A DNA stretch of 64,000 nucleotides from an uncultured Pelagibacteraceae bacterium (GTDB lineage Bacteria > Pseudomonadota > Alphaproteobacteria > Pelagibacterales > Pelagibacteraceae). Position numbers and translations under genes: made by a program. The DNA lies in contig CACHCL010000002.1 in assembly GCA_902578315.1 (NCBI GenBank), positions 62,001 through 126,000 on the forward strand, given 5' to 3'. Of the stretch, positions 17,746-25,793 are shown one piece after another. The notes beneath the pieces are model-generated. The model was not told the origin of the DNA. It was given only the letters and a program-made list of their open reading frames with translations, and did not search any database. The first letter of the stretch is position 1. Every line of letters begins with the position of its first letter.

Positions 17746-18310
17746 TTTTATTTTTTAATTTTTTGAATGCAAGAAATCTGTGATCAATTCTCATCTTTTT
17801 TAATTTTGAAATTTCAGAAAACGTTTTTTTATATGATTGAGGAATAAATATTGGGTCGTATCCAAACCCTTTCTTTCCAGAAATTTTTAATGAAATTGTA
17901 CCTTGTATTTTTCCTGTGCATGTAACAACCCTTTTTTTTGGATATTTAAATGAAAGAGAACAAATAAAATATGCAGATCTATTTTTGGTATTTTTCATTT
18001 TTTTCAAAATAAATTTCATGGCTTTTTGAAAGCCACCTTTTTTTTTTGCTAATCTAGCGGAAAAAATACCTGGCTTATTTTTCATAAACTTAATACATAA
18101 ACCAGAGTCATCTGATATAACTGGATAATTAACAAATTTAGAAAAATACTCTGCTTTTAATTTTGAATTTGCTAAAAAAGTTTTCCCTGTCTCTTTTGGA
18201 CTTGGTATCTTAAGACTAGTCGGAGAAATTTTTTTGCTTTTATTAGATAATAAATAAGCTATTTCTCTAAATTTCCCCTTATTGTGCGTGCCTATTAAAA
18301 TTTTTTTCAT
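17732..18310 (-). CDS. rdgB: dITP/XTP pyrophosphatase RdgB (HAM1 family)
   Basis: RdgB hydrolyses non-canonical purine nucleotides (dITP, XTP) and so prevents their incorporation into DNA. The 192-residue protein has the family start ILIGTHNKGKFREI, the metal-binding VISDDSGLCI stretch and GFGYDPIFIPQ. The length is normal. It is divergent from grpE across 43 bp, and convergent with the LpoA-like gene with a 14-bp overlap. An rdgB gene next to the heat-shock genes is common in alphaproteobacteria. Confidence 0.94.
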   Translation of the reverse strand: MKKILIGTHNKGKFREIAYLLSNKSKKISPTSLKIPSPKETGKTFLANSKLKAEYFSKFVNYPVISDDSGLCIKFMKNKPGIFSARLAKKKGGFQKAMKFILKKMKNTKNRSAYFICSLSFKYPKKRVVTCTGKIQGTISLKISGKKGFGYDPIFIPQSYKKTFSEISKLKKMRIDHRFLAFKKLKNKIKTL

Positions 18311-18353
18311 TTCTGTCTAGTAATTTTAAAAATATTTACTATATAACATTTAG

Positions 18354-18947
18354 ATGCCTGAAAACGACATAAAAAAACAAAATCAGAGTCAATCTGAAAA
18401 TAACGGCCCTAGTGGTGCGCCTAAAAATATTCAAAAACCAAAAGTTGAACATAAATCTACAGACGAAAAGTTAAAAGAAACAGAAGATAAACTTTTGAGA
18501 TCTCTAGCAGAAATTGAAAATCAAAGAAGAAGGTTCGAAAAGGAAGTTAAAGACGCTTTCGAATTTGGATCATTTAATTTTGCAAAAGAAAGTCTGGCAA
18601 TATTAGACAACTTACAAAGAGCTAAAATAGCAATCAAAAATGATAAAATTTTAAAAGATAATAAGGATCTTGAAAAGTTTCTTGAAAATATAACAATTAT
18701 TGAAAAAGATTTAATAAGTATATTCGAAAAAAATAATATTAAAAAGATTGATGCAAAGGGAACAAAATTTGATCCAAATATTCATCAAGCAATGTCAGAA
18801 ATTGAGGATGATAAGTCTGAACCGGGCACAATTGTTCAAGAGATTCAGCCTGGCTATATGTTGGGTGAAAGATTGTTGAGACCAGCATTAGTTGGTGTGG
18901 CAAAGAAAAAAAGTTCAAAAAATCAAGAAAAAGAGGAAAAAAATTAA
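18354..18947 (+). CDS. grpE: Nucleotide exchange factor GrpE
   Basis: GrpE releases ADP from DnaK during the chaperone cycle. The 197-residue protein has a disordered polar N-terminus, a coiled-coil (ETEDKLLRSLAEIENQRRR), and the C-terminal beta-domain with FDPNIHQAMSEIEDD and GYMLGERLLRPALVGVA. It leads the grpE-dnaK-dnaJ cluster; 61 bp separate it from dnaK, and that gap holds a heat-shock type promoter. No hrcA gene is seen upstream, where it often lies in alphaproteobacteria. Identification is secure. Confidence 0.95.
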   Translation: MPENDIKKQNQSQSENNGPSGAPKNIQKPKVEHKSTDEKLKETEDKLLRSLAEIENQRRRFEKEVKDAFEFGSFNFAKESLAILDNLQRAKIAIKNDKILKDNKDLEKFLENITIIEKDLISIFEKNNIKKIDAKGTKFDPNIHQAMSEIEDDKSEPGTIVQEIQPGYMLGERLLRPALVGVAKKKSSKNQEKEEKN

Positions 18948-18957
18948 ATAATTCAAC

Positions 18958-18986
18958 CTTGTATGAAGAGAAATAGCACCCATATA
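18958..18986 (+). promoter_or_regulatory. Candidate RpoH (heat-shock sigma) promoter of dnaK
   Basis: CTTG at 18958-18961 is followed, after 17 bases, by CCCATAT at 18979-18985. This resembles the alphaproteobacterial RpoH consensus (CTTG, 17-18 bases, CYTATNT) and the E. coli sigma-32 -10 element. A transcript would begin near 18992 and carry the AAGGA ribosome-binding site at 18996-19000, eight bases before the dnaK ATG. Confidence 0.6.
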
Positions 18987-19008
18987 AGTTATCAAAAGGA
19001 ACATATTT

Positions 19009-20934
19009 ATGAGTAAAGTAATTGGAATAGATTTAGGAACTACGAATTCGTGTGTAGCAATAATGGACGGCTCACAGGCAAAAGTTCTAGAAAATACAGA
19101 AGGTGCAAGGACAACTCCTTCTGTTGTAGCTTTTTTAGATAATGAAGAGAAATTAGTTGGCCAGCCAGCAAAAAGGCAAGCGGTAACAAATGCCGGTGAT
19201 ACAATTTTTGCAGTAAAAAGATTAATTGGGAGAAAGTTTGATGGTCCTTCAGTGCAAAAAGATATTTCTAAAGTCCCTTACAAAATAGTTAAATCGGATA
19301 ATGGTGATGCTTGGGTAGAGGGAAAAGGGAAAAAATATTCACCAGCACAAATTTCAGCTTTCGTATTACAAAAGATGAAAGAGACAGCTGAGAAATATTT
19401 AGGTCAAGCTGTAACAAAAGCAGTGATAACTGTACCTGCATATTTCAATGACTCTCAAAGACAAGCAACTAAAGATGCGGGAAAAATTGCAGGTCTTGAA
19501 GTTTTGAGAATTATAAATGAACCCACTGCAGCTTCTCTTGCATATGGTCTTGATAAAAAAGGTGGTAAGAAAATTGCTGTATACGACTTAGGAGGTGGAA
19601 CTTTTGATATATCAATTTTAGAAATTGGTGATGGAGTATTTGAAGTAAAATCAACTAACGGAGATACTTTTCTCGGAGGTGAAGATTTTGATGATGCAAT
19701 TGTAGAATATCTTGCATCCGAATTTAAAAAAGATAATGGAATTGACTTAAAAACAGATAAACTTGCACTTCAAAGATTAAAAGAAGCTGCAGAAAAAGCT
19801 AAGATTGAGTTATCATCTGCAGCTCAAACTGAAATAAATTTACCTTTTATAACTGCAGACAAATCTGGCCCTAAACATTTGAATTTAAAATTTACAAGAG
19901 CCAAACTTGAGGCTTTAGTTCAAAGTTTGGTTGATAGAACTTTAGAACCATGCAAAACAGCATTGAAAGACTCTGGATTTTCTGCTGCAGAGATAAATGA
20001 AGTCGTTCTTGTGGGCGGAATGACTAGAATGCCAAAAATAATTGAAACAGTAAAAAATTTTTTTGGAAAAGAACCAAATAAAAGCGTAAATCCAGATGAA
20101 GTAGTTGCGATGGGTGCTGCTATTCAAGGTGGGGTATTACAAGGTGACGTTAAAGACGTATTACTTTTAGATGTTACTCCTCTCTCGTTAGGAATCGAGA
20201 CACTCGGCGGCGTATCAACGAAACTAATTGAAAAAAATACGACAATTCCAACTAAAAAAAGTCAGGTATTTTCGACAGCTGAAGATAACCAGCCAGCTGT
20301 TTCTATAAGAGTTCTTCAAGGAGAGAGAGAAATGGCTGCTGATAATAAAATTTTAGGTAATTTTGAATTAGTAGGTATACCTCCAGCACCAAGGGGTACA
20401 CCGCAAATAGAAGTGACTTTTGATATTGACGCTAATGGTATAGTGAGCGTTTCCGCAAAAGATAAAGGTACGGGCAAAGAGCAAAAGATACAGATACAAG
20501 CTTCTGGAGGTCTATCTGATGAAGAAATCCAAAAAATGGTTAAAGATGCCGAGGCTAACAAAGAAGCAGATAAAAAGAAAAGAGACTCAGTCGATGCAAG
20601 AAACCAAGCCGACAGCTTAGTTTTTTCAACAGAAAAAAGTTTGAAAGAGCATGGAGATAAAGTTTCATCAGAAGATAAAAAAGCTATTGAAAATGGAGTG
20701 ATCGATCTTAAAAAATCCTTAGAAGGAACAGATGTTGAAGATATTAAGAAAAAAACTCAGAGTTTAGTTCAAGTATCTATGAAATTAGGTGAAGCAGTAT
20801 ATAAAAGCCAGCAAAAAGGTAATAAAGATGACAAAGGTACTGGTGGTCCGAAAGCTACTAAACCTGGTGAAAAAGATAATGTTGTTGATGCAGATTTTGA
20901 AGACGTAAAGGAAGATAAAGAAAAAAGCGCCTAA
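19009..20934 (+). CDS. dnaK: Chaperone protein DnaK (Hsp70)
   Basis: DnaK is the ATP-driven Hsp70 chaperone that works with DnaJ and GrpE. The 641-residue protein is full length. It starts [18 protein letters not shown] with the phosphate-1 motif, contains [14 protein letters not shown], and has a typical substrate-binding domain and lid. The tail ends [18 protein letters not shown], the usual C-terminal motif. AAGGA lies eight bases before the ATG. It is in an operon with grpE upstream and dnaJ 23 bp downstream, and has its own candidate RpoH promoter. Confidence 0.98.
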   Translation: MSKVIGIDLGTTNSCVAIMDGSQAKVLENTEGARTTPSVVAFLDNEEKLVGQPAKRQAVTNAGDTIFAVKRLIGRKFDGPSVQKDISKVPYKIVKSDNGDAWVEGKGKKYSPAQISAFVLQKMKETAEKYLGQAVTKAVITVPAYFNDSQRQATKDAGKIAGLEVLRIINEPTAASLAYGLDKKGGKKIAVYDLGGGTFDISILEIGDGVFEVKSTNGDTFLGGEDFDDAIVEYLASEFKKDNGIDLKTDKLALQRLKEAAEKAKIELSSAAQTEINLPFITADKSGPKHLNLKFTRAKLEALVQSLVDRTLEPCKTALKDSGFSAAEINEVVLVGGMTRMPKIIETVKNFFGKEPNKSVNPDEVVAMGAAIQGGVLQGDVKDVLLLDVTPLSLGIETLGGVSTKLIEKNTTIPTKKSQVFSTAEDNQPAVSIRVLQGEREMAADNKILGNFELVGIPPAPRGTPQIEVTFDIDANGIVSVSAKDKGTGKEQKIQIQASGGLSDEEIQKMVKDAEANKEADKKKRDSVDARNQADSLVFSTEKSLKEHGDKVSSEDKKAIENGVIDLKKSLEGTDVEDIKKKTQSLVQVSMKLGEAVYKSQQKGNKDDKGTGGPKATKPGEKDNVVDADFEDVKEDKEKSA

Positions 20935-20957
20935 GATAATAAATAAGGAGACGTCCT

Positions 20958-22079
20958 GTGGCTAAAAGAGATTGTTATGATGTCTTAGGTATTCCGAAAG
21001 GTGCATCCAAAGACGATATAAAAAAAGCCTATAGAAAATTAGCACTTAAATACCACCCTGATAAAAATAAAGGTGATAAAGCTTCAGAAGAAAAATTCAA
21101 AGAAGCAAGCGAGGCTTATCACATTCTTTCAGACGATAAAAGAAAAGCAAATTACGACCAATTTGGGCATGCAGCATTTGAAGGTGGAGGTGGAGGTGGC
21201 TTTCAAGGCTTTGGCGGTTTCGACAGTTCGTCTTTCTCTGATATTTTCGAAGATTTTTTTAGTGACTTTGGTGGTGGCACATCGAGAAGAACAAGTAATA
21301 GGGGAAACGATCTTAGATATGATGTAAGTATTTCTTTAGAAGAAGCATACGAAGGAACTGAAAAGAATGTTAGATATACTACATATAAATATTGCAAATC
21401 CTGTTCGGGCAGCGGAGCGGCCAAGGGGTCTAAACCGATAAGATGTGATTATTGTTCTGGAAGAGGAAAGGTAAGAACTAATCAAGGTTTCTTTACTGTT
21501 CAACAAACCTGTCCGCAATGTAGCGGGTACGGCGAAATGATAAGTACTCCATGTAATAATTGTAGTGGTAATGGAAAGGTACAAGCAAACGAGAATGTGA
21601 CGGTTAAAATTCCAAAAGGGGTTGATGATGGGACAAGAATTAGATTGTCGGGAAAAGGTGAAGCTGGATCAAAAGGCGGTGGAAGCGGTGATTTATATTT
21701 ATTTGTTTCGATAGAAAACCATAATATTTTTAAAAGGTCAGATGAAAATCTGTACTATGAGATGCCAATCTCCTTTTCAGACGCGGCATTAGGATCTTCT
21801 GTAGAAGTTCCCTCAATCGATGGAGGCAAGTCTAAAATAAAAATTCCAGCAGGGACTCAACACGGAAAACAGTTCAGACTTAAAGGTAAAGGTATGCCTG
21901 TTTTAAGAAGAAGTGTTTTTGGTGATCTTTATATTAGAGTTGTTACTCAAGTGCCAACTTCCCTATCAAAAAGGCAAAAAGAGATATTAGAGGAGTTTAA
22001 TGAGATTGAAACCAGCAAACCAGATCCAGTAATTAAAAGCTTTTTTGAAAAAGCTAAGAAATTCTGGAAAAATTCTTAA
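20958..22079 (+). CDS. dnaJ: Chaperone protein DnaJ (Hsp40)
   Basis: DnaJ delivers substrates to DnaK and stimulates its ATPase. The 373-residue protein is a complete type I DnaJ: a J-domain with HPD at about 33-35, a Gly/Phe-rich stretch near 75-95, four zinc-binding CxxCxGxG repeats ([32 protein letters not shown]), and the C-terminal substrate domain. The start is GTG at 20958, supported by AAGGAG at 20945-20950 with ideal spacing. A small membrane-protein gene begins six bases after the stop. Confidence 0.97.
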   Translation: MAKRDCYDVLGIPKGASKDDIKKAYRKLALKYHPDKNKGDKASEEKFKEASEAYHILSDDKRKANYDQFGHAAFEGGGGGGFQGFGGFDSSSFSDIFEDFFSDFGGGTSRRTSNRGNDLRYDVSISLEEAYEGTEKNVRYTTYKYCKSCSGSGAAKGSKPIRCDYCSGRGKVRTNQGFFTVQQTCPQCSGYGEMISTPCNNCSGNGKVQANENVTVKIPKGVDDGTRIRLSGKGEAGSKGGGSGDLYLFVSIENHNIFKRSDENLYYEMPISFSDAALGSSVEVPSIDGGKSKIKIPAGTQHGKQFRLKGKGMPVLRRSVFGDLYIRVVTQVPTSLSKRQKEILEEFNEIETSKPDPVIKSFFEKAKKFWKNS

Positions 22080-22084
22080 GCTGT

Positions 22085-22252
22085 ATGGAAACTGACCAAA
22101 TTATATCAGCAATATTTCTTATTGCAGTGCTAGCTTTAATCTTACCTGGTTTTTTATCCACTAATAATAAATTTAAACAAGTTTTAAATAATTTAACTAT
22201 CTGGACTATAATTGTACTAGTGATTATTGTAGCAATTTATTTTATTAGATAA
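22085..22252 (+). CDS. Small membrane protein, 55 residues, between dnaJ and dapB
   Basis: An ATG at 22085, five bases past the dnaJ stop, opens a 55-codon frame whose TAA at 22250-22252 overlaps the dapB ATG by one base. The protein is almost all hydrophobic: a first membrane helix (IISAIFLIAVLALILPGF), a short polar loop (STNNKFKQVLNNLT), and a second helix starting at Trp40. The pattern of helix, basic loop, then Trp-initiated helix resembles the membrane anchor at the N-terminus of alphaproteobacterial TIGR02281 aspartic proteases, here without a protease domain. That resemblance is inference from memory. The tight coupling on both sides argues that the gene is real. Confidence 0.75.
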   Translation: METDQIISAIFLIAVLALILPGFLSTNNKFKQVLNNLTIWTIIVLVIIVAIYFIR

Positions 22253-23028
22253 TGAAAAAAATTAACTTAGCAATATCAGGCTGCATGGGAAGAATGGGTC
22301 AACAACTCATTAAGTCAGCAAATAAAAGTAAGGAATTTAAGTTGGTCTCTTTGACTGAAAATAGAAAAATAAATAAAAAAATTTTAGGAATTAAACCTGA
22401 ACTTAATTCAATTGATGCTTTTAAAAAAGCAAATATAATTATCGATTTTACTATTCCTAAATGTACTTTAGAAATTCTTAAAATTGCAACTAAACAAAAA
22501 AAGAGGATAGTAATTGGAACAACAGGATTTACAAAGAATGAAGAAAAATTAATAAAAAGATATTCAAAAAAAATTCCAATCTTAAAAGCTGGAAATATGA
22601 GTTTAGGTGTAAATCTATTAATGTATTTGACTGAAATTACAGCAAAATCTCTTGGAGAAAAATTTTTAAGCAAAGTTTATGAGGTACATCACAAGCATAA
22701 GAAAGATTATCCGTCTGGAACTGCGTTAATGCTAGGACGGGGAATAGCAAAAGGCAGAAGAAAAGAGTTTTATGGTATGTTAGGTAAAAAATATTTTAAT
22801 AAAAAAACATTTCCTTATGGGAATAAAATTAATTTTAATTCAATTAGAAGAGGAGAGGTTATAGGAGAGCACGAAGTCATGTTCACCAGTGGTAAAGAAG
22901 TTATAAAGTTGAACCATGAATCGTTTGACAGAGCTTTGTATTCTGAGGGTGCTTTGGTTGCTGCTAAATGGTTAATTAATAAAAAACCAGGCTTATACTC
23001 CATGAGAAATCTTTTGAACTTTAAATAA
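22252..23028 (+). CDS. dapB: 4-hydroxy-tetrahydrodipicolinate reductase
   Basis: DapB makes tetrahydrodipicolinate on the lysine/diaminopimelate pathway. The 258-residue protein has the N-terminal NAD(P)-binding motif ISGCMGRMGQQL, the conserved GTTGFT, and the substrate motif EVHHKHKKDYPSGTAL. The length is normal. Its ATG shares a base with the stop of the small membrane protein, so translation is probably coupled. Diaminopimelate feeds peptidoglycan synthesis, in line with murJ and the wall enzymes nearby. Confidence 0.95.
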   Translation: MKKINLAISGCMGRMGQQLIKSANKSKEFKLVSLTENRKINKKILGIKPELNSIDAFKKANIIIDFTIPKCTLEILKIATKQKKRIVIGTTGFTKNEEKLIKRYSKKIPILKAGNMSLGVNLLMYLTEITAKSLGEKFLSKVYEVHHKHKKDYPSGTALMLGRGIAKGRRKEFYGMLGKKYFNKKTFPYGNKINFNSIRRGEVIGEHEVMFTSGKEVIKLNHESFDRALYSEGALVAAKWLINKKPGLYSMRNLLNFK

Positions 23029-23035
23029 ATTCATT

Positions 23036-23494
23036 GTGAAGACAGTAAAATTAATTTTCATTTTTTTCTTTTTAATTGGTTGTGCTACTCCTGAAGTTGT
23101 TAATGTTAAAGATCCTTTAGATGATAAAAAAAACTGTAATGAACTGGAGAGTTCAGTGGCTGAAGCGCAAAAGTTTAAGCGTGATGCATTATTTGAAAAA
23201 GAAAACACTGGAGGGAATATGGCAAGAATGATTCTTTTTTGGCCTGCGATGGCTACAACTTTTCATAATTCAGATAAGGCTATAAGAGCTGCAAACGATA
23301 GAACATTTCATTTGCTAAAGATTATGAAAAAAAAAAATTGCAAGAATATTGATTTAGTAAATTCAGAAATTTTAAAAAACTCAACTCAAACAATTGTAGG
23401 TGAGCTGAAAATGTTAAAAGATTTGTATAAATCTGGTGATTTAACTAAAGAAGAGTTTACGAAAGCTAAAAAAAAAGTTTTAGAAAGTGAATAA
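23036..23494 (+). CDS. Lipoprotein with C-terminal SHOCT-like domain
   Basis: The 152-residue product starts at GTG 23036, seven bases after dapB. It has a lipoprotein signal (MKTVKLIFIFFFLIGC, lipobox LIGC at 13-16). The middle region contains a hydrophobic stretch (MARMILFWPAMATTF) and the C-terminus ends in a SHOCT-type motif (LKDLYKSGDLTKEEFTKAKKKVL). SHOCT segments are short oligomerisation modules found at the ends of many envelope proteins. The specific function is unknown. Its end overlaps nth by 8 bp, so the two are probably co-translated. Confidence 0.75.
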   Translation: MKTVKLIFIFFFLIGCATPEVVNVKDPLDDKKNCNELESSVAEAQKFKRDALFEKENTGGNMARMILFWPAMATTFHNSDKAIRAANDRTFHLLKIMKKKNCKNIDLVNSEILKNSTQTIVGELKMLKDLYKSGDLTKEEFTKAKKKVLESE

Positions 23495-24140
23495 TAAAAA
23501 AAAATCTAAAATCATCATAAAAATTTTAGATAAAACTTATCCAAAAGTACCTATTCCTCTTAATTATAAAAATACTTTTACTCTTTTAGTTTCTGTTTTA
23601 CTTTCCGCTCAATGCACTGATGTTAACGTAAATAATGTAACAAAAACAATTTACCCAAATTATTATAAGCCTGAGCATTTTGTAAAATTAGGAAGAAAAA
23701 GAATTGAAAAATTAATTAAAAAAATTGGAATTTTTAGAATTAAAGCGAAAAGTATTTTTTTTTTATCTAAAACTTTAATTGAAAAATATGATAGTAGAGT
23801 ACCCAAAACATATGAGGAACTCGAACAATTACCAGGTGTTGGCCACAAAACTGCTAGTGTTGTTATGTCTCAAGGTTTTGGTTTTCCAGCTTTTCCAGTT
23901 GATACGCATATACATAGACTTGCACAAAGGTGGGGTCTCACAAATGGCAAAAACGTAATTCAAACAGAAAAAGATTTAAAAAATATTTTTCCCAAAAAAA
24001 AATGGAATAGACTTCACCTTCAAATAATTTGGTATGGTCGGGAGTATTGTAAAGCTCGAGACTGTTATGGAATAACTTGTAAAATCTGTAAAAGCTGTTA
24101 TCCAAATAGAAAAAAACCTGTAAAAACAAAAAAAGCTTAA
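23487..24140 (+). CDS. nth: Endonuclease III (DNA glycosylase/AP lyase)
   Basis: Nth removes oxidised pyrimidines and cleaves at abasic sites in base-excision repair. The 217-residue protein has the helix-hairpin-helix LPGVGHKTASVV with catalytic Lys and the VDTHIHR segment with catalytic Asp. The start is GTG at 23487, inside the preceding lipoprotein gene. The C-terminal cysteine cluster reads CKARDCYGITCKICKSC. Aligned with E. coli C-x6-C-x2-C-x5-C, the first, third and fourth positions match, but the second is Gly, with extra Cys residues nearby. The iron-sulfur site may therefore be re-arranged. The enzyme family is certain; the cluster geometry is not. Confidence 0.93.
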   Translation: MNNKKKSKIIIKILDKTYPKVPIPLNYKNTFTLLVSVLLSAQCTDVNVNNVTKTIYPNYYKPEHFVKLGRKRIEKLIKKIGIFRIKAKSIFFLSKTLIEKYDSRVPKTYEELEQLPGVGHKTASVVMSQGFGFPAFPVDTHIHRLAQRWGLTNGKNVIQTEKDLKNIFPKKKWNRLHLQIIWYGREYCKARDCYGITCKICKSCYPNRKKPVKTKKA

Positions 24141-25070
24141 ATGAAAATCTTAGGAATAGGAAATGCAATCGTTGATGTAATTTGTAAAGTTGATGAAAAA
24201 TTTATTGCTCAAAATAATTTAACAAAAAGCACGATGAAGCTTGTAGACGAGATGGAATTAAAAAAACTATTATCAAAATTAAAAATAGAGGAGACTGTGT
24301 CTGGTGGATCTGTTGCAAACTCAATAGTAGGTCTCTCGCAACTAGGAAACAAAGTTGGCTTTATTGGTAAAGTAAGTGACGATAAATTAGGTAATAAGTA
24401 TGAAGAAGGTTTGAAAAGAGAAAATGTTAAATTTTTTTACTCCAAGAAAAAGGAGGTCATTCCTACTGGAACTTGTTTGATATTAATTACACCGGACTCT
24501 GAGAGAACTATGGTAACTTTTCTTGGTACTGCTGGAAAAATTAATGAAAATGACATTGACACAAATGCAGTTAAAAAAAGTGAAATATTATTTTTAGAGG
24601 GCTATCTCTGGGATGAGGGTGAACCAAAAAAAGCTTTTGAGAAGGCAATAAAAAAAGCTAACAAAGTAGCGATGTCTTTATCTGATTTATTTTGTGTTGA
24701 AAGACACAAGACTCATTTTCTTGATTTAGTAAAAAATAAATTGGATATTACTTTTGCAAATGAGCAAGAAATTATGTCTTTAATCAATGCTAAAGATATT
24801 AAAACAGTTATTAACTTCGCTAAAGAATTAAAAAAATTAATAATTGTGACACGAGGTGAAAAAGGTGCAGTAGCAATAAATAAAGAGGAAATTGTGGAAT
24901 GTGTTGCAAAGGAAAATTTGAAAATTAAAGATCTTACTGGAGCTGGAGATCTTTTTGCTGGTGGATTTTTGCATGGACATGTTAATGGCAAATCGCTAAA
25001 AGAAAGCTTGGACATAGGGACTGAGATGTCTTCAAAAGTTATACAAATTATTGGAGCAAGAATTAATTAA
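24141..25070 (+). CDS. PfkB-family sugar/nucleoside kinase (adenosine kinase-like)
   Basis: The 309-residue protein belongs to the ribokinase/PfkB family. It has the N-terminal GIGNAIVDVICKVD, the substrate-side motif SGGSVANSIVGLSQLG, and the catalytic signature DLTGAGDLFAGGFL near 267-280, with Asp as catalytic base. The closest annotated relatives in alphaproteobacteria are called adenosine kinase; the exact substrate cannot be fixed from sequence. The ATG immediately follows the nth stop codon (zero spacing), so it ends the long plus-strand run that begins at grpE. Confidence 0.85.
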   Translation: MKILGIGNAIVDVICKVDEKFIAQNNLTKSTMKLVDEMELKKLLSKLKIEETVSGGSVANSIVGLSQLGNKVGFIGKVSDDKLGNKYEEGLKRENVKFFYSKKKEVIPTGTCLILITPDSERTMVTFLGTAGKINENDIDTNAVKKSEILFLEGYLWDEGEPKKAFEKAIKKANKVAMSLSDLFCVERHKTHFLDLVKNKLDITFANEQEIMSLINAKDIKTVINFAKELKKLIIVTRGEKGAVAINKEEIVECVAKENLKIKDLTGAGDLFAGGFLHGHVNGKSLKESLDIGTEMSSKVIQIIGARIN

Positions 25071-25071
25071 A

Positions 25072-25179
25072 TTATTTTTTTCTTCTTTTAAAGCTACCTT
25101 TACCTTTTTTTGGTTTAACTATTCTTTTTCGATATTTTTTGGAAAATAAGTCTAAAGCTATTTTGTTTCTTTTTTTCAT
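25072..25179 (-). CDS. arfA: ArfA-like ribosome-rescue mini-protein, 35 residues
   Basis: The ATG at 25177-25179 overlaps the TGA of the upstream regulator gene (ATGA), and a 35-codon frame ends with TAA at 25072-25074. The peptide is very basic (begins MKKRNKIALDLFSKKYRKR) and carries KPKKGKGSFKRRKK at its end. This matches the core of ArfA (in E. coli NAIEALLHDPLFRQRV then NKKGKGSYMRKGK): a short helix with Leu-Phe, an Arg-Val/Ile pair, then the KKGKGS-aromatic basic tail. ArfA recruits release factor 2 to ribosomes stalled on non-stop mRNA. The longer hydrophobic tail of the E. coli protein is absent here. The gene is well supported; the function is inferred. Confidence 0.7.
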   Translation of the reverse strand: MKKRNKIALDLFSKKYRKRIVKPKKGKGSFKRRKK

Positions 25180-25793
25180 AAGTAATATCCATTTTTATTA
25201 TTAAGTATAAAATTATCGTCTAAAAATTTATCATTTATTTTTTTTCTTAGTCTATAAATATGTGTCTCAACTGTGTGGGTGTCAGCATCTGAGGAATAAT
25301 TCCAAACTAAATCTAAAATATTGTTTTTGGAAACTGCCTGCTTTTTAGTTAAAAAAAGTTCAAGTAATTGAATTTCCTTTTCAGTAAGAATTACAAAATT
25401 CTCGTTTTTAATAAGTTTTTTTTCATTTTTATCGAGTAAATACGATTTTATTTTTATTGATGAATTTTTATTAAATTTTTTTTTGGCTGCAGAACTTTCA
25501 ACAATGTTATTTATCTCTTTAATTGTAGTGGGGAGTTTCAAATAATAATCAAAATTTGCAATATTAGTATTTTTTGAAGAAACTAATATTTTAAAGCATT
25601 TTACCTTTTTAATTATATTATTAATATCATTTAAATTATCTTCATGGCAAATTATTCCATCAAAATTCTTATCCAGATCATCTCTCATATTTTTTTGATT
25701 TGAATTAAGATTAAATTTTAAATAAGCTTTGAGTTCATCTAATGATGACTTAAAGCTTGCTGGAGCTGATAAAAAAATATTCAATTTATGCAT
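25176..25793 (-). CDS. OmpR-type winged-helix regulator with degenerate receiver domain
   Basis: The 205-residue protein ends in a clear OmpR/PhoB-type winged-helix DNA-binding domain (FVILTEKEIQLLELFL through HTVETHIYRLRKKIND to NNKNGYYL). Its N-terminal 100 residues look like a receiver fold that has lost the phospho-acceptor: the beta-3 segment reads FDGIICHED with no Asp at the expected position, while the later Lys (YYLKLP) is kept. It is probably a phosphorylation-independent regulator. No histidine kinase is adjacent. Its ATG is shared in a palindromic ATGCAT with the divergent YkuD gene, and its stop overlaps the ArfA-like gene. Target genes are unknown. Confidence 0.82.
   Translation of the reverse strand: MHKLNIFLSAPASFKSSLDELKAYLKFNLNSNQKNMRDDLDKNFDGIICHEDNLNDINNIIKKVKCFKILVSSKNTNIANFDYYLKLPTTIKEINNIVESSAAKKKFNKNSSIKIKSYLLDKNEKKLIKNENFVILTEKEIQLLELFLTKKQAVSKNNILDLVWNYSSDADTHTVETHIYRLRKKINDKFLDDNFILNNKNGYYL

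Noticed and set aside
19942-20561. Antisense frames within dnaK
   Set aside because: dnaK codes throughout in its own frame with full conservation; the antisense frames have no start context or recognisable protein.
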